The notes beneath the pieces were generated by a model, which saw nothing but the letters and a program-made list of their open reading frames with translations, ran no database searches and had not been told where the DNA came from. A stretch of 64,000 bases of DNA from Adenophora triphylla var. japonica (lineage: Eukaryota; Streptophyta; Magnoliopsida; Asterales; Campanulaceae), in the NCBI GenBank assembly GCA_022495995.1, contig JAFEMH010001451.1, forward strand, positions 400,501 through 464,500. Reading direction: 5' to 3'. Both the position numbers and the translations under genes were made by a program. This document shows positions 1 to 10,558 of this stretch, piece by piece. How positions within the stretch are numbered: the stretch's first letter is position 1; each line of letters begins with the position of its first letter.

Positions 1-224
1 CTCTTGATAATAATACACCAACTGTGAGATAACTAGAAAGATTATATCAAGTTATCAAAAGATAACATGAACAATAAATACCTATAATTAAGTAATTAGA
101 CATGTCAATAATGTAAGACAAACAAGTGACCACACTGAGATTTTTCATGCTAATGCATGATTTTTTTTTTAGATAGATAATATACAGATGTGTCAACGGA
201 TGTGTGCACATTTGTGCTCACATC

Positions 225-1900
225 CTCAAATATCACACAAGCCAAGAGGCTTCCTTAAAGAGGAAAATCTATCATGATCTAATCCCTTTTAAATATATCA
301 GCCAGTTGATTTTCAGTCCCAATAAATTCTAGACACACAATTTTTTTCTACAAGATTCCTTATGAAATGGTGTCTAATATCAATATGCTTAGTTCTGGAA
401 TGTTGGATATGTATAAAGCACTCTTGTTATCACAGAAGTTAGTGAGAATTTTGCTATTCAACCCATAGTCTTTAATCATTTGGTTCACCCATAAAAGTTG
501 TGTGCAACAACTACCAAGGGCAATATATTCAGCCTCAATTGTGGAGATGGATACACAGTTTTGCTTTCTACTGTACCAAGAAACAAGATTGTTTCTTAGA
601 TAGAAGCAGCCACCAGTGGTACTCTTTCTATCATCACTATTGTCTGCCCAATCAGAGTCACTGTACCCAACCAAGTTAGTGTTTGTCTCTTTGGAATAAT
701 GTAACCCTAGGTTTGTAGTCTCATTCACATATTTAATGATCCTTTTCAAGGCCTTAAGATGGGAAACTTTTGGGTTTGCTTGGTATCTAGCACAGAGACA
801 TACACTATACATGATGTCAGGTATACTAGATGTGAGGTATAAGAAACTACCTATCATGTTTATATACACAGTTTGGTCTACACTTTCACCATCTTTGTCA
901 TGACTCAGCCTTTGAGATGACCCCCATTGGAGTTTTAAGGTGAGAGGAATGTTCAAGGGAGAACTTTTTCAAAGGGTTCTTAGCATACTTAGATTGTGAG
1001 ATGAACATTCCTTCCTTGAATTGTTTGATTTGTAAACCTAGGAAATAGTTCAACTCTCCTGCCATACTCATCTCAAATGTAGAGGTAATGCTTTTCACAA
1101 ATGCAGTCAACATGGTATCTGAATTTGATCTAAACACTATGTCATCCACATATATTTGAGACATAATAATCTCCCTTTTTTCCCTTTTCACAAACAATGT
1201 CTTATCTACTTCACCTCTATTGAATCCTAGATGGAGAAGATGATCAGTCAACCTCCCATACCAAGCTCTAGGGGCTTGTTTCAGCCCATACAGAGCCTTT
1301 TTCAAATTATACACATGGTTTGGGTATTCATGATCCTCAATGCCCTTAGGTTGTTCTACATAGGCCTCTTTATTCACTACCCCATTCAAAAAGGCACTCT
1401 TAACATCCATCTGATGAAGAGTTATTTTGAGGTACCAATCTAAGCAAGAGCCCCTGAATCTAGAGATACTTAGCCTTCCAAGCCAATTCCAACAATGCAC
1501 TTCTCAGACCGAGAGAGAAGAACTGCGGCCATAAGAGTCTTATGGACTCAATTCTGGCAACAGGGGCAAATGTTTCCTCAAAATCAACCCCTTCAACTTG
1601 AGTATAACCTTGAGCCACAAGTCAGGCCTTATTCCTAGTGATTACCCCTTTTCCATCAGTTTTGTTTTTGAAAATCCATTTTGTACCTGTGACATTCCCA
1701 TGAGAGGGTCTATGTACTAGGGTCCAGACATTATTCTTTTCTAACTGACTCAACTTTTCTTGTATGGCCAAAATTCAGTCCACATCCTTTATAGCCTCAT
1801 TTATGTTTTTAGATTCAATGTTTGAAACATAACAAAAAAAACTTACCTTGTAGAAGGCAGATTAGCATCTCCATAAACCAGCTAGCTCCCTTTAATTTAC
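225..1900 (-). pseudogene. copia pol fragment: reverse transcriptase and RNase H
   Basis: The RT part (about 1900-900) carries [20 protein letters not shown], then MDVKSAFLNG, LYGLKQAPRAWY and the catalytic IYVDDIVF box. The RNase H part (956-225) carries SDSDWADNSDDRKSTTGGC, STIEAEYIALG and [10 protein letters not shown] would copy element RNA into cDNA and RNase H would remove the RNA strand, inside virus-like particles. There are frameshifts near 900-960 (RT to RNase H) and near 400, so the tail [16 protein letters not shown] lies in another frame. It runs on from the integrase fragment to its right and is not functional. Confidence 0.88.
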
Positions 1901-2189
1901 CTTTCCCTTTTGTTTGGTTTTCACCTGATCATGCACATCTCCTACTATTTGAGAGGTGGGATGGTTTTTCTAAATTTTGGATGGAATATCCCTTCATATG
2001 TCTACACATCCATCCTTATCAGCTTCTGGATTATCATCCTTTTCAGAGTCAGAGGAACTGTCCTTAGACTCAAATGTTTGGGAGGATGTGGGGGCAGATG
2101 TGGGTGCGGATGTGGATGCAGATGTGTCCACATCTTTAGTCACATCCTTCTCTACTTCAGCATTTGCTTCTGTCTAATCACCCTCTTTA

Positions 2190-3330
2190 TTATTGGTTTG
2201 TACCATTGGCAGATTCCATAATAGTTTTTGTTTTTATGTTAAACACCCTATAAGCTCTACTATTAGTGGAGTAGCCCATAAATATTGCTTTATCACTTTT
2301 GGAATCAAACTTGGACAAGTATTCCATATCATTAAGGATGTAACAAATACAACCAAACATAGCATAACCTGCCCAAAATTTCTTTGACAGGTTTTTAGAA
2401 CTTAGCATAACCCTAGCCATCTCATGTAGGGTTCTATTCTTCCTCTATGCAACTCCATTCCATTGAGAAGTTATAGGAGCAGAGAATTCATGAGTAATTC
2501 CCTTTGAGTTGCAGAAGGCAGTAAACCTGGAGTTTTCATACTAAGTGACATGGTCAGATCTAATCCTTACAGCCTTATAGCCATATAGATTTCTGACCCT
2601 TTTGTACCAGTTTTTGAACTCACCTATGGTCTCATAATTCTCCCTTAATAACATCACCCAGGTATACCTAGAGCAGTCATCAACACACACAAAATTATAC
2701 TTCTTTCTACCAAAACTTTCTACCTCTATGGGCCCCATCAAGTCAGTGTGTATCAACTCTAAATACCTATATGTCGAGCATTGTTAGACCTTTTTGTGTG
2801 AGTATTTAGTTTGCTTTCCCTTTTGACAAGAACCACATATAGTTGTGTTCTTAAAATTCAATTTTGGGAGGTCCTTTACAGCTTCAAACCTTTGAAGTTC
2901 CTCCAATTTTCTGATGCTAGCATGCCCTAGTTTTTGGAGCCACGATTTGACATCATTCACTTTAGTACTTAGGCAAGATAGATTATCACCAAATTGGTAA
3001 CAATTATCAACAGATCTTAAGACCTGTAAACACACATTTGTTGGTTTTATCAAACACCTCACACAAGTGTTTATCAAATTTTACATGGAGGTCATCATCA
3101 CACAACTGACTGATACTTATCAGGTTAGCTTTTAGGCCTTCTACATGGTAGACATTATGTAGTTTTGGGAGACCCTTTACATCTAGAGTCACTTTCCCAA
3201 TGATTTTTCCTTGTGCACCACCACCTAAGTTCGTCTTTCCGCCATTGATTAACTTATAGTCAGTTAAGGCATCCTAATTCCCAGTCATGTGCCTAGAGCA
3301 TCCGCTATCTTTGGCCTTTTAGCACTCAGA
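2190..3330 (-). pseudogene. copia pol fragment: protease, GAG-pre-integrase and integrase
   Basis: The protease site KDSGCSRHMTG is readable near 3290-3310 with the DSG triad intact but followed by a stop. GAG-pre-integrase follows (LPKLHNVYHVEGLKANLIS; LGHASIRKLEEL). The integrase core has HTDLMGP with the first Asp (about 2750) and RSDH with the second (about 2560). The third catalytic residue should be the Glu of a QQNGVAERKNR-type motif, but here a TAG falls at that position (about 2440). A Ser/Asp/Val-rich linker at 1977-2177 leads to RT. Several stops make it non-functional. Confidence 0.85.
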
Positions 3331-3612
3331 ATGGGTTTCTCATCAACTTTTGAAACCTCACTTCTTTCTTTTACAAATTTGTTTTTTTCAAACCCAATAC
3401 CAATTTTTCCAGTTTTACCAAGAGCTAAAGCTTCATCAAGTTTCATTTTCCCGGTGTTTAACTTGGTTAATGTACCTTCAACTTTTTCAAAATCTGTTTT
3501 GACTTTTTCAAGTTCAACCTATGTCTTGGTTACCAGAATTTCAAGTTTAGCAATAGAATCCTTTTGATCATCATTTTCTTTTGAAAGTCTAGCATTCTCA
3601 GTTTCACAATCA
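3331..3612 (-). pseudogene. copia gag C-terminal fragment
   Basis: The minus strand reads as a Lys/Glu-rich, probably coiled-coil stretch (ENDDQKDSIAKLEILVTKT, then a stop, then VELEKVKTDFEKVEGTLTKL) just upstream of the protease. Long charged gag C-termini of this kind are usual in SIRE-type elements. It ends abruptly at about 3612, the junction with mTERF sequence, so the gag N-terminus and everything 5' of it are absent. Confidence 0.65.
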
Positions 3613-4100
3613 GATAGAAAATGGTTGAGGAAGTCAAGAAAATTGGGTTTGACCCTTGTCGTATGAATTTCCTTCTTGCACTTAGAATAATAAGGTCAGT
3701 GACCAAAGCCACTTGGGAGTATAAAGTTCAAGTCTTTAAGAATTATGGTTGGTCTGATCGAGAAATCTTTTTGGCTTTTGAGAAATATCCGAACTTTATT
3801 ATGTCATCTAAGGATAAAATTGTGGGAGCAATGGATTTTCTTGTTAATGTAATGGGTATTGAAGCAATAGCTATTGCTAATTTTCCGATTATTATTTCCA
3901 TGAGCTTGGAGAAAAGGGTTGTTCCGAGGTGTTTGGTTTATCAATCCTTGTTGAAAAAAGGATTGTGCAAGAGGAAATTCAGCATAGTTACTTTGTGTAC
4001 TTTTTCGGAAGATCGGTTTCTCACCAAGTTTATAAAGCCGTATGAGAAAGAGGCTCCTGAGCTATGGGATTTATATTACATCCCTGTTACCAGAACCTGA
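3613..4100 (+). pseudogene. mTERF family protein, 3' fragment
   Basis: The reading MVEEVKKIGFDPCRMNFLLA to KEAPELWDLY matches the last 40% or so of the intact mTERF protein encoded at 26176-27414, including SDREIFLAFEKYP and VVPRCLVYQSLLKKGLCKRK. mTERF proteins are helical-repeat nucleic-acid-binding proteins of mitochondria and plastids. The N-terminal transit peptide and first repeats are missing: the fragment begins at a copia gag junction, and the ATG at 3621 corresponds to an internal Met of the full protein. The downstream 280 bp also resemble the flank of the second copy (24322-24550), which shows a segmental duplication. A 159-codon ORF is open, but no promoter or targeting peptide remains. 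Confidence 0.85.
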
Positions 4101-4830
4101 AGTTTTTTCAGCTCATGCTTTAACATTTGACGTTTGAGGTATGAGGCACAACCCCTTTCATGAAATTACTTTGGAAAGTTAATCATTTTATACTTCGATT
4201 TCTTTATAATTTGATTCTGTCAGATGATAAAACTCCTCCACCGATGGTGGGTTTTTTTTCAGTTTGTGTTGCAACCTTTAACTTACTTTGTGCCCAATAT
4301 CTCTATTCAAATTTTGTTAGATTTGTTTTATGAAACCAACCTACAATTTTCATGGATGATGCTGAAAATCTGGCTGATGCTGAAGTAGCACTCTTAAACA
4401 CATGAACTGACACTTTTAAAATATGCATTGGCACTCCTTATCACTCACATTGGCAATACCAAACTAAGTATATTTTTGTGGTTGTGGTAGTATTTATTAG
4501 TGCCAAAGTGTTTTTCAAGCCTAGTCAAAGTGTTTTTTAGCGCCAAATCTTGTATTTTTGAGCGCCAATTGTAGTGTTTTGGAGTGTCAGTTGTAGCATT
4601 TTTGAATGCTAGTTGTGGTGCTTTTGAGTGCCCACCAACCACCGTGACCAAAGTTTCACTTATTTACAAACATGTCATCACGTGCGAAGTTCTACTTATT
4701 TACAAAAATGCCAACATCCATTTTAAAAACAAATTCTAATTACTTGGAAAACACGTTTTTCATAACACCAACTCTAAACATTAACAGTTTTATTCAACTC
4801 TTTTTTGTACTCAAAATAATTTAGTTTTGA
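4101..4830. other. mTERF 3' flank, then AT-rich non-coding DNA
   Basis: 4101-4380 aligns by eye with 24322-24550 (shared AGTTTGTGTT, CAACCTTTAACTTA, GAAACCAACCTACAATTTTC), so it is the duplicated 3' flank of the mTERF gene. 4500-4640 holds degenerate units of about 28 bp (TTTTGGAGTG, TTTTTGAATG, TTTTGAGTGC). I see no coding sequence in the rest. Confidence 0.6.
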
Positions 4831-4839
4831 TTAAAAATA

Positions 4840-5415
4840 GGGCAAATTGTAATTTGGTTACCTATATTTTTGTCACTGTTGGAAAGGTTACAAACATTGA
4901 AAAAGTTGCAATCTGATTGTTAACATTGAAATTTTGTTGCTAATTGGTGTAAAAATTAACGAAATGTTAATTTTTTGAACAAATTCAAGTTATACGCCAT
5001 GCACTTGAATTTTGAAAAGTTATAATCGTCAATTTATATTCATTTCAACCCCAACACCATCGACCACTACCACTATTAGCACCATAGTCACCACCACTCA
5101 CTAATTTATGTGTTTTTTTAATTAATTTATATTTTTGGATCTTTTTTTTTAATTAACCAAGTGTTATAAAGCTACATTATTTTGATGTTAAAGAGTAATT
5201 TATTTCTTTTCCCCATGCAAAATGATTAGCAAGCCCATTAAAAAGTTATTTACATGGCACATGACTTTAATCCCATCAAAAAATTAACAATTTGTTAGTT
5301 TTTATACCAATTTGCAACAAAATGTCAATGTTAAGAATCGACTTGCAAATTTTTCAATGTTAGAAATCAAATTGCGAAACTGATACAAATATAGATAACT
5401 GATTGTAATTTTCCC
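4840..5415. mobile_element. Mutator-like MITE with long terminal inverted repeats
   Basis: A 576-bp element with inverted repeats of about 140 bp (4840-4978 and 5277-5415, roughly 80% identical by eye), tips GGGCAAATTGTAA and GGGAAAATTACAATC. It is flanked by a perfect 9-bp direct repeat TTAAAAATA at 4831-4839 and 5416-5424. Long inverted repeats plus a 9-bp duplication are the signature of Mutator-like (MULE) elements. There is no transposase ORF, so it is non-autonomous. Confidence 0.9.
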
Positions 5416-5553
5416 TTAAAAATATACTATGGAAATGGATATAGGGGGCAAAAGTATGAAATGTCAAAATTGTTAATTCTACATGTCCTATAAAGTATAA
5501 AAGGGTTAAATGTGAGATACTAAAACTATCTTATAACCAATAACAATTAATAT

Positions 5554-6250
5554 TGATGAAGCAGGAAATCGTCTGGATCAGCTATCGAAGTCCAGCAATG
5601 ATATGGGCTGGCTATGGAGACCTGCACACCACAAGAGAACAACTGTGAACTGCGTCGGGGCTTGTCCGGCAAGGCCCTCCGGCGTGAGAATCAGTGTGGG
5701 CTGGAGATGGTGGTAAATAATATGGAAAGAACTGGCGGGTGTGTGTATACGTGAAACAGTAAGTAGAACACTACCTAAGCCCAAGACATTGTTCATGTAT
5801 TTATAGTGGATGAGGAGGGCTGAGGTTTCCATCTTAACCGTTGGATTTGATTGTGCCAACTGTTGGATTGGTTTTGTCCCCATGTGTCCAGATGGCGTCC
5901 TGTGATTGCTTCATACGAGCAAGGATAATGTTGTAACTGTCACTGGTAGTGGATTCCCTATAATAGAATGTTTCGCCTGCACAATTCGGCACCACTGGGG
6001 ACATATGCATAGTGGGCCAGTGGCAGGCTTGACTTAAGTCAAATAGCAAGGATGGCTTATTGAGCAAGCTATGTGAATCGATGACCTGGAGCTGTATGTC
6101 CAGTAACGTCGTCACTTGATGGATGAACCGACGAGCGAGTGCCTGGGTGAGATGCCTCGTCATTGGATGGGATTGTTCGCTCAATGGCGACGACGGCCAT
6201 TTTTGTGGGGAAATGGTTTGGGCTTGGCCCATCGCAAATTATTCCGTTTA
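5554..6250 (-). repeat. 3' LTR of the Tat gypsy element
   Basis: It starts TGATGAAGCAGG and ends CCGTTTA (the canonical CA has become TA). It aligns along its length with 16700-17406 and lacks the 10-bp CTAGTTAAGT insertion of the other LTR. Preceded by the target duplication AATAT. Confidence 0.93.
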
Positions 6251-6266
6251 GTGGCCCCCAACTCTT
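6251..6266 (-). other. Polypurine tract of the Tat gypsy element
   Basis: On the minus strand, AGAGTTGGGGGCCAC abuts the 3' LTR. This is the expected position and composition of the primer for plus-strand DNA synthesis. Confidence 0.7.
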
Positions 6267-6546
6267 GGGTCGTCTTGACGGGCCTGAAGCTGTTTCTGTT
6301 TTTAGGGTTAGGAATCGAGGGATGTAACTTGGGCAGCCGTCAGTTCAAAATTTGAATGAAGAGGTGATTTGACCACTGATGACGTGGGCGGCTAGGATTT
6401 GACTACGTCGGCTTTTATGTCCTCATTAAATGACACGCATCCCCGAACGGGACATTCCCCTAGGAAACCTCAATTTGCATTTAATGCTTCTTATAATTGT
6501 ACCAGATTTTTGCGTGGGTTTCTAGGTAAATCTTTTCCCCTTCAAA

Positions 6547-6554
6547 TATAAATA
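6547..6554 (+). promoter_or_regulatory. TATA box of the antisense ORF
   Basis: TATAAATA lies in a pyrimidine-rich promoter-like context about 260 bp upstream of the ATG at 6810. It faces into the antisense gene, opposite to the retrotransposon's own transcription, so the antisense unit probably had its own promoter inside the element. Confidence 0.55.
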
Positions 6555-6809
6555 CCTTCCCATCTCCTCCATTTCAAACTTTCACATTCCTGAGACATTC
6601 AAAAGCATAGAGCAAGAAAGTTGATTCCGGCTACCAAAACCCAACTCAGGCGACCTAAAGGTTCTGGCTTCTCCGTCCCTGCATAATGTTAGGGATTGGT
6701 TAGAGATTTTTTTCGATTTGCCTTTGGATTCTACGTCTTCTTCTGCAACAGGTAACCTATTTCTATGTTCTTCAATTTTCTGGGTTTTGAGGGCTTAGAA
6801 ACTCCATTA

Positions 6810-9795
6810 ATGGCCCCCATGTCTATTAGCTTTGAACGTTGGGCACGGTTTGGTTTTGGGCCTAACTAGAGAGTGTATAAGAGTATTAGGGGTCTCTGGA
6901 GAGAGATTCCTTTGAGTGAATGTTCTTCGATTTTGATGAAGTTTGGTTTCGAAAATGAGGGTTTGGGGTTTCCACCTGGTGATGTTCTTGGTGATTTTGG
7001 AGAGGATGACCCAAGGGTTGTTCCATTTAGATCTATGAATGACCTTCCAAAACACATCCAATTTCATTACTCCCTGGGCCGTCGTGATTCACTTAAGGAT
7101 TTTGCTTCAGGGGAATCTAGGTCGTCCCTAGGTAGGTCGTCGTCTACTGATGCTATGACTGATTTCCTTGCTCCTTCTAACTGTTTTGTAGATATGGATC
7201 ACGACGGTCGTCCCCAACAAATAACTCAAGAAATGAATGAGGATAGTACAAGTGATGGTGGCCCTCGTATAGTCAACGCCTTTCATACGAATGTACGGGA
7301 TGGCCAAAATAAACGAGCCTTTGGAGGTGGAGAGGAAGGGCAGTGGGCCATAACCAAGATCAATACCAGGAAGAAAGATGTCAAGACTCAGATCATCAAT
7401 GCCTTACGAGAGTCGTATAGAGTCCCAGCATCCTTGTACAGACTGGAGTAACTACACCTCAACGATTTTGAGCCTCGTCGAGAGGTCATTCTACGAAGCA
7501 AGAAGAAAGTTGCCTTCTTTTATAAGCAGTTTGAACTGGGTTTGAGGTTACCCTAGAATCCCTTTATCAACGAGTTTCTGGAAGACTCGGCTTGTGTGCC
7601 TATGGAGCTGAGCGCCAATGCCGTTAGGATTTTGTCTTCCTTCATCATAGTCTGTAGATTCTTGGTCCACGATCCTTGCAACAATGTTTTCAGAGAGTAT
7701 TATAAGATGACGAGGTCCACCGTTAACGAAAAATCAATGGTGAGTGTGTCGTCGATCCGGAATGTGCAGGGCTTATTTTTGGACGTTCAGAATAAAGTAT
7801 ATGGATGGGAGAATCACATGGTGTGGGTTGAAAGTAAGGTTGGATGGCAGTTTCCCTATCCGGATACTAATGTGATCGTCTCAGATGAGCAAGTCTGGCC
7901 AGCTCCATGGGCCGACGAGCTAAAGAAGAAGATAGATGCTTTGCTGAAGATAGGATGGGTGAGCTATAAGGACATTGAGGCCTCCCATTGGAGATACATA
8001 AGGACGGGAATGATGTCTAGCCAGTCGATTGGCCCTTAACCTCTCGTTCGAATCAACCTTGACCATCAATATCCAACATGGATCGCTCACGATGACTTGG
8101 TATGGGAGGAAAATTGCGTTAATTGTATAGGGGCACATGCAAAACGTCCTGAGGAGCGTTGTGCTAACTTAGAGATGATGGGGGGTTAAGTCTTGATAAC
8201 CTTTAAGTCTCTTTGTTGTATACAAACTTGTCTTTTTTGTCTTGTCGCAAACAACTTGACCGTTTCCCTTTTCGTCTCTTTTGCAGTTATCTCTCAGCAA
8301 GATCTTGACCGAATTGAGGCAAAAATCATGAACAACACAATCAGAGCTCAGGACCGGAGAGTTGCAAGGAAGAATAGGGCCTCGTCCAATGCCATCTACA
8401 ACCGTCAAGAGAATATGACGACGAGGAATGAGGCTCTCCCTAAAGAAAGCTCTGAAGCCATTCCCTTGATTAAGAAGGAAAACATTGAAGAACCAAATGC
8501 TGGAGGTCGTCGGGGATTAGTAGACGAGCCTATAAATGTTGGGACTGTTGACGCTGGAAATGTCAGTGTTGCTAATGTGGACACTCAGCCTGTCAACGTG
8601 GAAAACGTTGAAGTTGAAAATGTTGGAAGCTTCGACTCCAATGTGGAAAGACGTGGCGACGGCAGTTCCACCTCAAGGAAAAGGAAAGAGCGTCCTGCGG
8701 GCTCTGAGGAGGAGAGAGAGAGAAACAAGAAAGAAGCCTTCGACCTTCCAATTACCTCCGACCCTTTAACTCAAAGGACCCCAGCTCCAGCCTAGTATTT
8801 AGAGGCTTTAACCAAGGAGACAGCCCGAGACTTAGCTGCTCAATAGAGTTCCTCCAATGGCTGGGATTCCATATTTGAAGAGGGCTGGCCTACCACTCAT
8901 GCTAGGGGCGTCCATCGTCCTTCATTCTGTGGATGGTGAGCTCGTCCAAAGACTAAAGACGGCCAAGCTTTCCCCGGAGACCTATCACGCCCCTCTTGGG
9001 CTGATACAGACGGAGATACACTCCATCCCTTTATTTTCACCAAGTCTTTTCATCTCTTTACTTGTGCTAACCTTGTTCTTACAGATGTCATCGATGATGG
9101 AGGCCATGAGCTCAGACTATAGGGAGTGTCTTGATGCGGAGCGCAAAGCCTAGGAGTAGCTCGTCCAATCGGTTGCAGCTAAGGAGACTGCTGAGAAAAA
9201 ACTTGCTGATGCTGAAGGGAACATTGGCTCGTTGACCAGTGCCTACGAGACCCTGATGCTGCAAAAGAACGAGGCTCTTCTTCGGATCGGCCACTTGGAG
9301 ATTGACAACGCCAATCTCTTGTCTAATAATGAAAAATCAAAACAAGAAGCGGTCATCCTATCCAACGGCCTTCGTGCCAGTGGTGCCAAAATTGAGAAGA
9401 TGAAAACTAATCACGAGGCTGCCATTAAATGAGCCAAGAAGGAGAACGTCGAAGAATTTAAGTAGAGCGTTGAGTGCAATCAACTGATCACCAACAAGGC
9501 CATGGCTTTTTCTAGGGTCGGAGCCAAACATTTGACTTGACGAGCTCTTGTGGACCCAGAGACGAAGGACTTGATTTCGGTTGAAAAGTTTGCGGATCTA
9601 TTCGCCGAGGACATGTACGACATGAATGCTCGATCGGCCCACCACCTCGTTCCTTATGATGACAACGATCTATCTATCATTAAGGATGATGATGAGAAGG
9701 ATGGGGTGGAGGTGTGGCCCATCCCGGCAGCTGATCCAAGAAGGTTTGATGTTTTTCTCGACTTTTTCAATGAAAAAGGCCCCAATCCCTACTAG
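6810..9795 (+). pseudogene. Decayed antisense gene of the Tat element (Transposase_28-like)
   Basis: The coding strand is opposite to gag-pol. From ATG 6810, one frame runs through TAG 6867, TAA 7449 and TAG 7554 to about 8180. It includes FFYKQFELGLRLP and ELSANAVRILSSFIIVCRF, which resemble the plant domain Pfam calls Transposase_28 (putative gypsy-type transposon), and later VGWQFPYPDTNVIV. An intron is likely at about 8184-8286 (acceptor CTTTTGCAG) and another ends at about 9084 (TTCTTACAG). The middle is Lys/Arg-rich with repeats such as NVGTVDAGNVSVANVD; the C-terminal part (9085-9430) looks coiled-coil, followed by an acidic tail ending at 9795. At least seven stops are present. Antisense extra ORFs are known in Tat elements; their function is unknown. 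Confidence 0.7.
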
Positions 9796-10558
9796 CTCCC
9801 ATAAACTGACGACGGTCAATAATAGTGACTCGTTGATTTGAGATGTTTTATGTAAAAAATATTTTTTGTACTTCCAAACAATGTTTCCTTTGGTTTTGTA
9901 ATCTCACCCTAGCCCATTTTGTGGGGGGTGTTCAAACAATTTTTAATTTGTTGTGTAGTTTGACTTATCCCTCGTTGTTTAGAGGCGGTCGTACAATGCT
10001 TTATTATTCAATGCTTATGTTTTATGTATGTTAATCTGTATGTTAACGTAGATAGCACGTGATAACTAGTGAATGTGAAAATGCGAAAGACAAGTCTGTA
10101 TGGTCGTCGTTAATGATGACCAGAACATAAGTCGTCTATTGTAAGATCGACCCTTATTCATACTTGTGCTTTCACTTTTCGAATTGCTCGTAGGTATAGT
10201 ACAAAGGCCCATCGATCGTTGCTCGGAGGCTAGATCGTTTGGACGAGTTGTCTATTCCGTTATAGCTATCAACGAAGTCTGGCCTCATCTAGCCTTTATA
10301 TTTGGCTAAAGTACGTGTAAAGGTCGAAGACTGGCTTCAACCGATCTTTATACTTGATCAAAGTGCTAGAATTTGAAGAGTAGAAAATCAACAAAACAAC
10401 GAGCTTCCATTGATAACTCTTCAATCACTTACAAACTTCTGGAACTTCTGGGTTTTATAAACATCCCTTACAAACTTCGTACTTAAAAAGAGGAAATAAA
10501 GAACCACAAAAGAAAGGTGCGCTGAGGGCGCTGATGCCAACCGACGAGCTCAGAAATA
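9796..10558. other. Spacer between antisense gene and pol end
   Basis: Non-coding stretch between two convergent units: the plus-strand antisense gene ending at 9795 and the minus-strand integrase ending near 10559. I see no ORF or repeat of note; it probably holds the 3' ends of both transcripts. Confidence 0.5.

Larger units (their letters stand above)
225..3612 (-). mobile_element. Truncated Ty1/copia retrotransposon, SIRE/Maximus-like
   Basis: Reading the minus strand from high to low coordinates gives gag C-terminus, protease, pre-integrase, integrase, RT and RNase H in copia order. The RT context EMSMAGELNYFLGLQIKQ and the RNase H end (LDHDRFSSLRKPLGLC, frameshifted) are of the kind I know from Sirevirus-type copia elements. 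The 5' end (gag N-terminus, leader and 5' LTR) is missing: gag stops at about 3612, where mTERF coding sequence begins. No LTR is recognisable in 1-224, so the 3' LTR is lost or lies outside the window. In-frame stops and frameshifts occur throughout, so the element is dead. Confidence 0.9.

Noticed and set aside
4380..4640. Relation of CACTTTT/ACACT-rich DNA at 4380-4640, 33030-33110, 35030-35150 and 44085-44120
   Set aside because: The similarity is in short low-complexity words only; I could not align them as one repeat.
6807..7067. Minus-strand ORFs opposite the antisense gene of the Tat element
   Set aside because: Shadows of the plus-strand coding sequence; composition and position follow it exactly.
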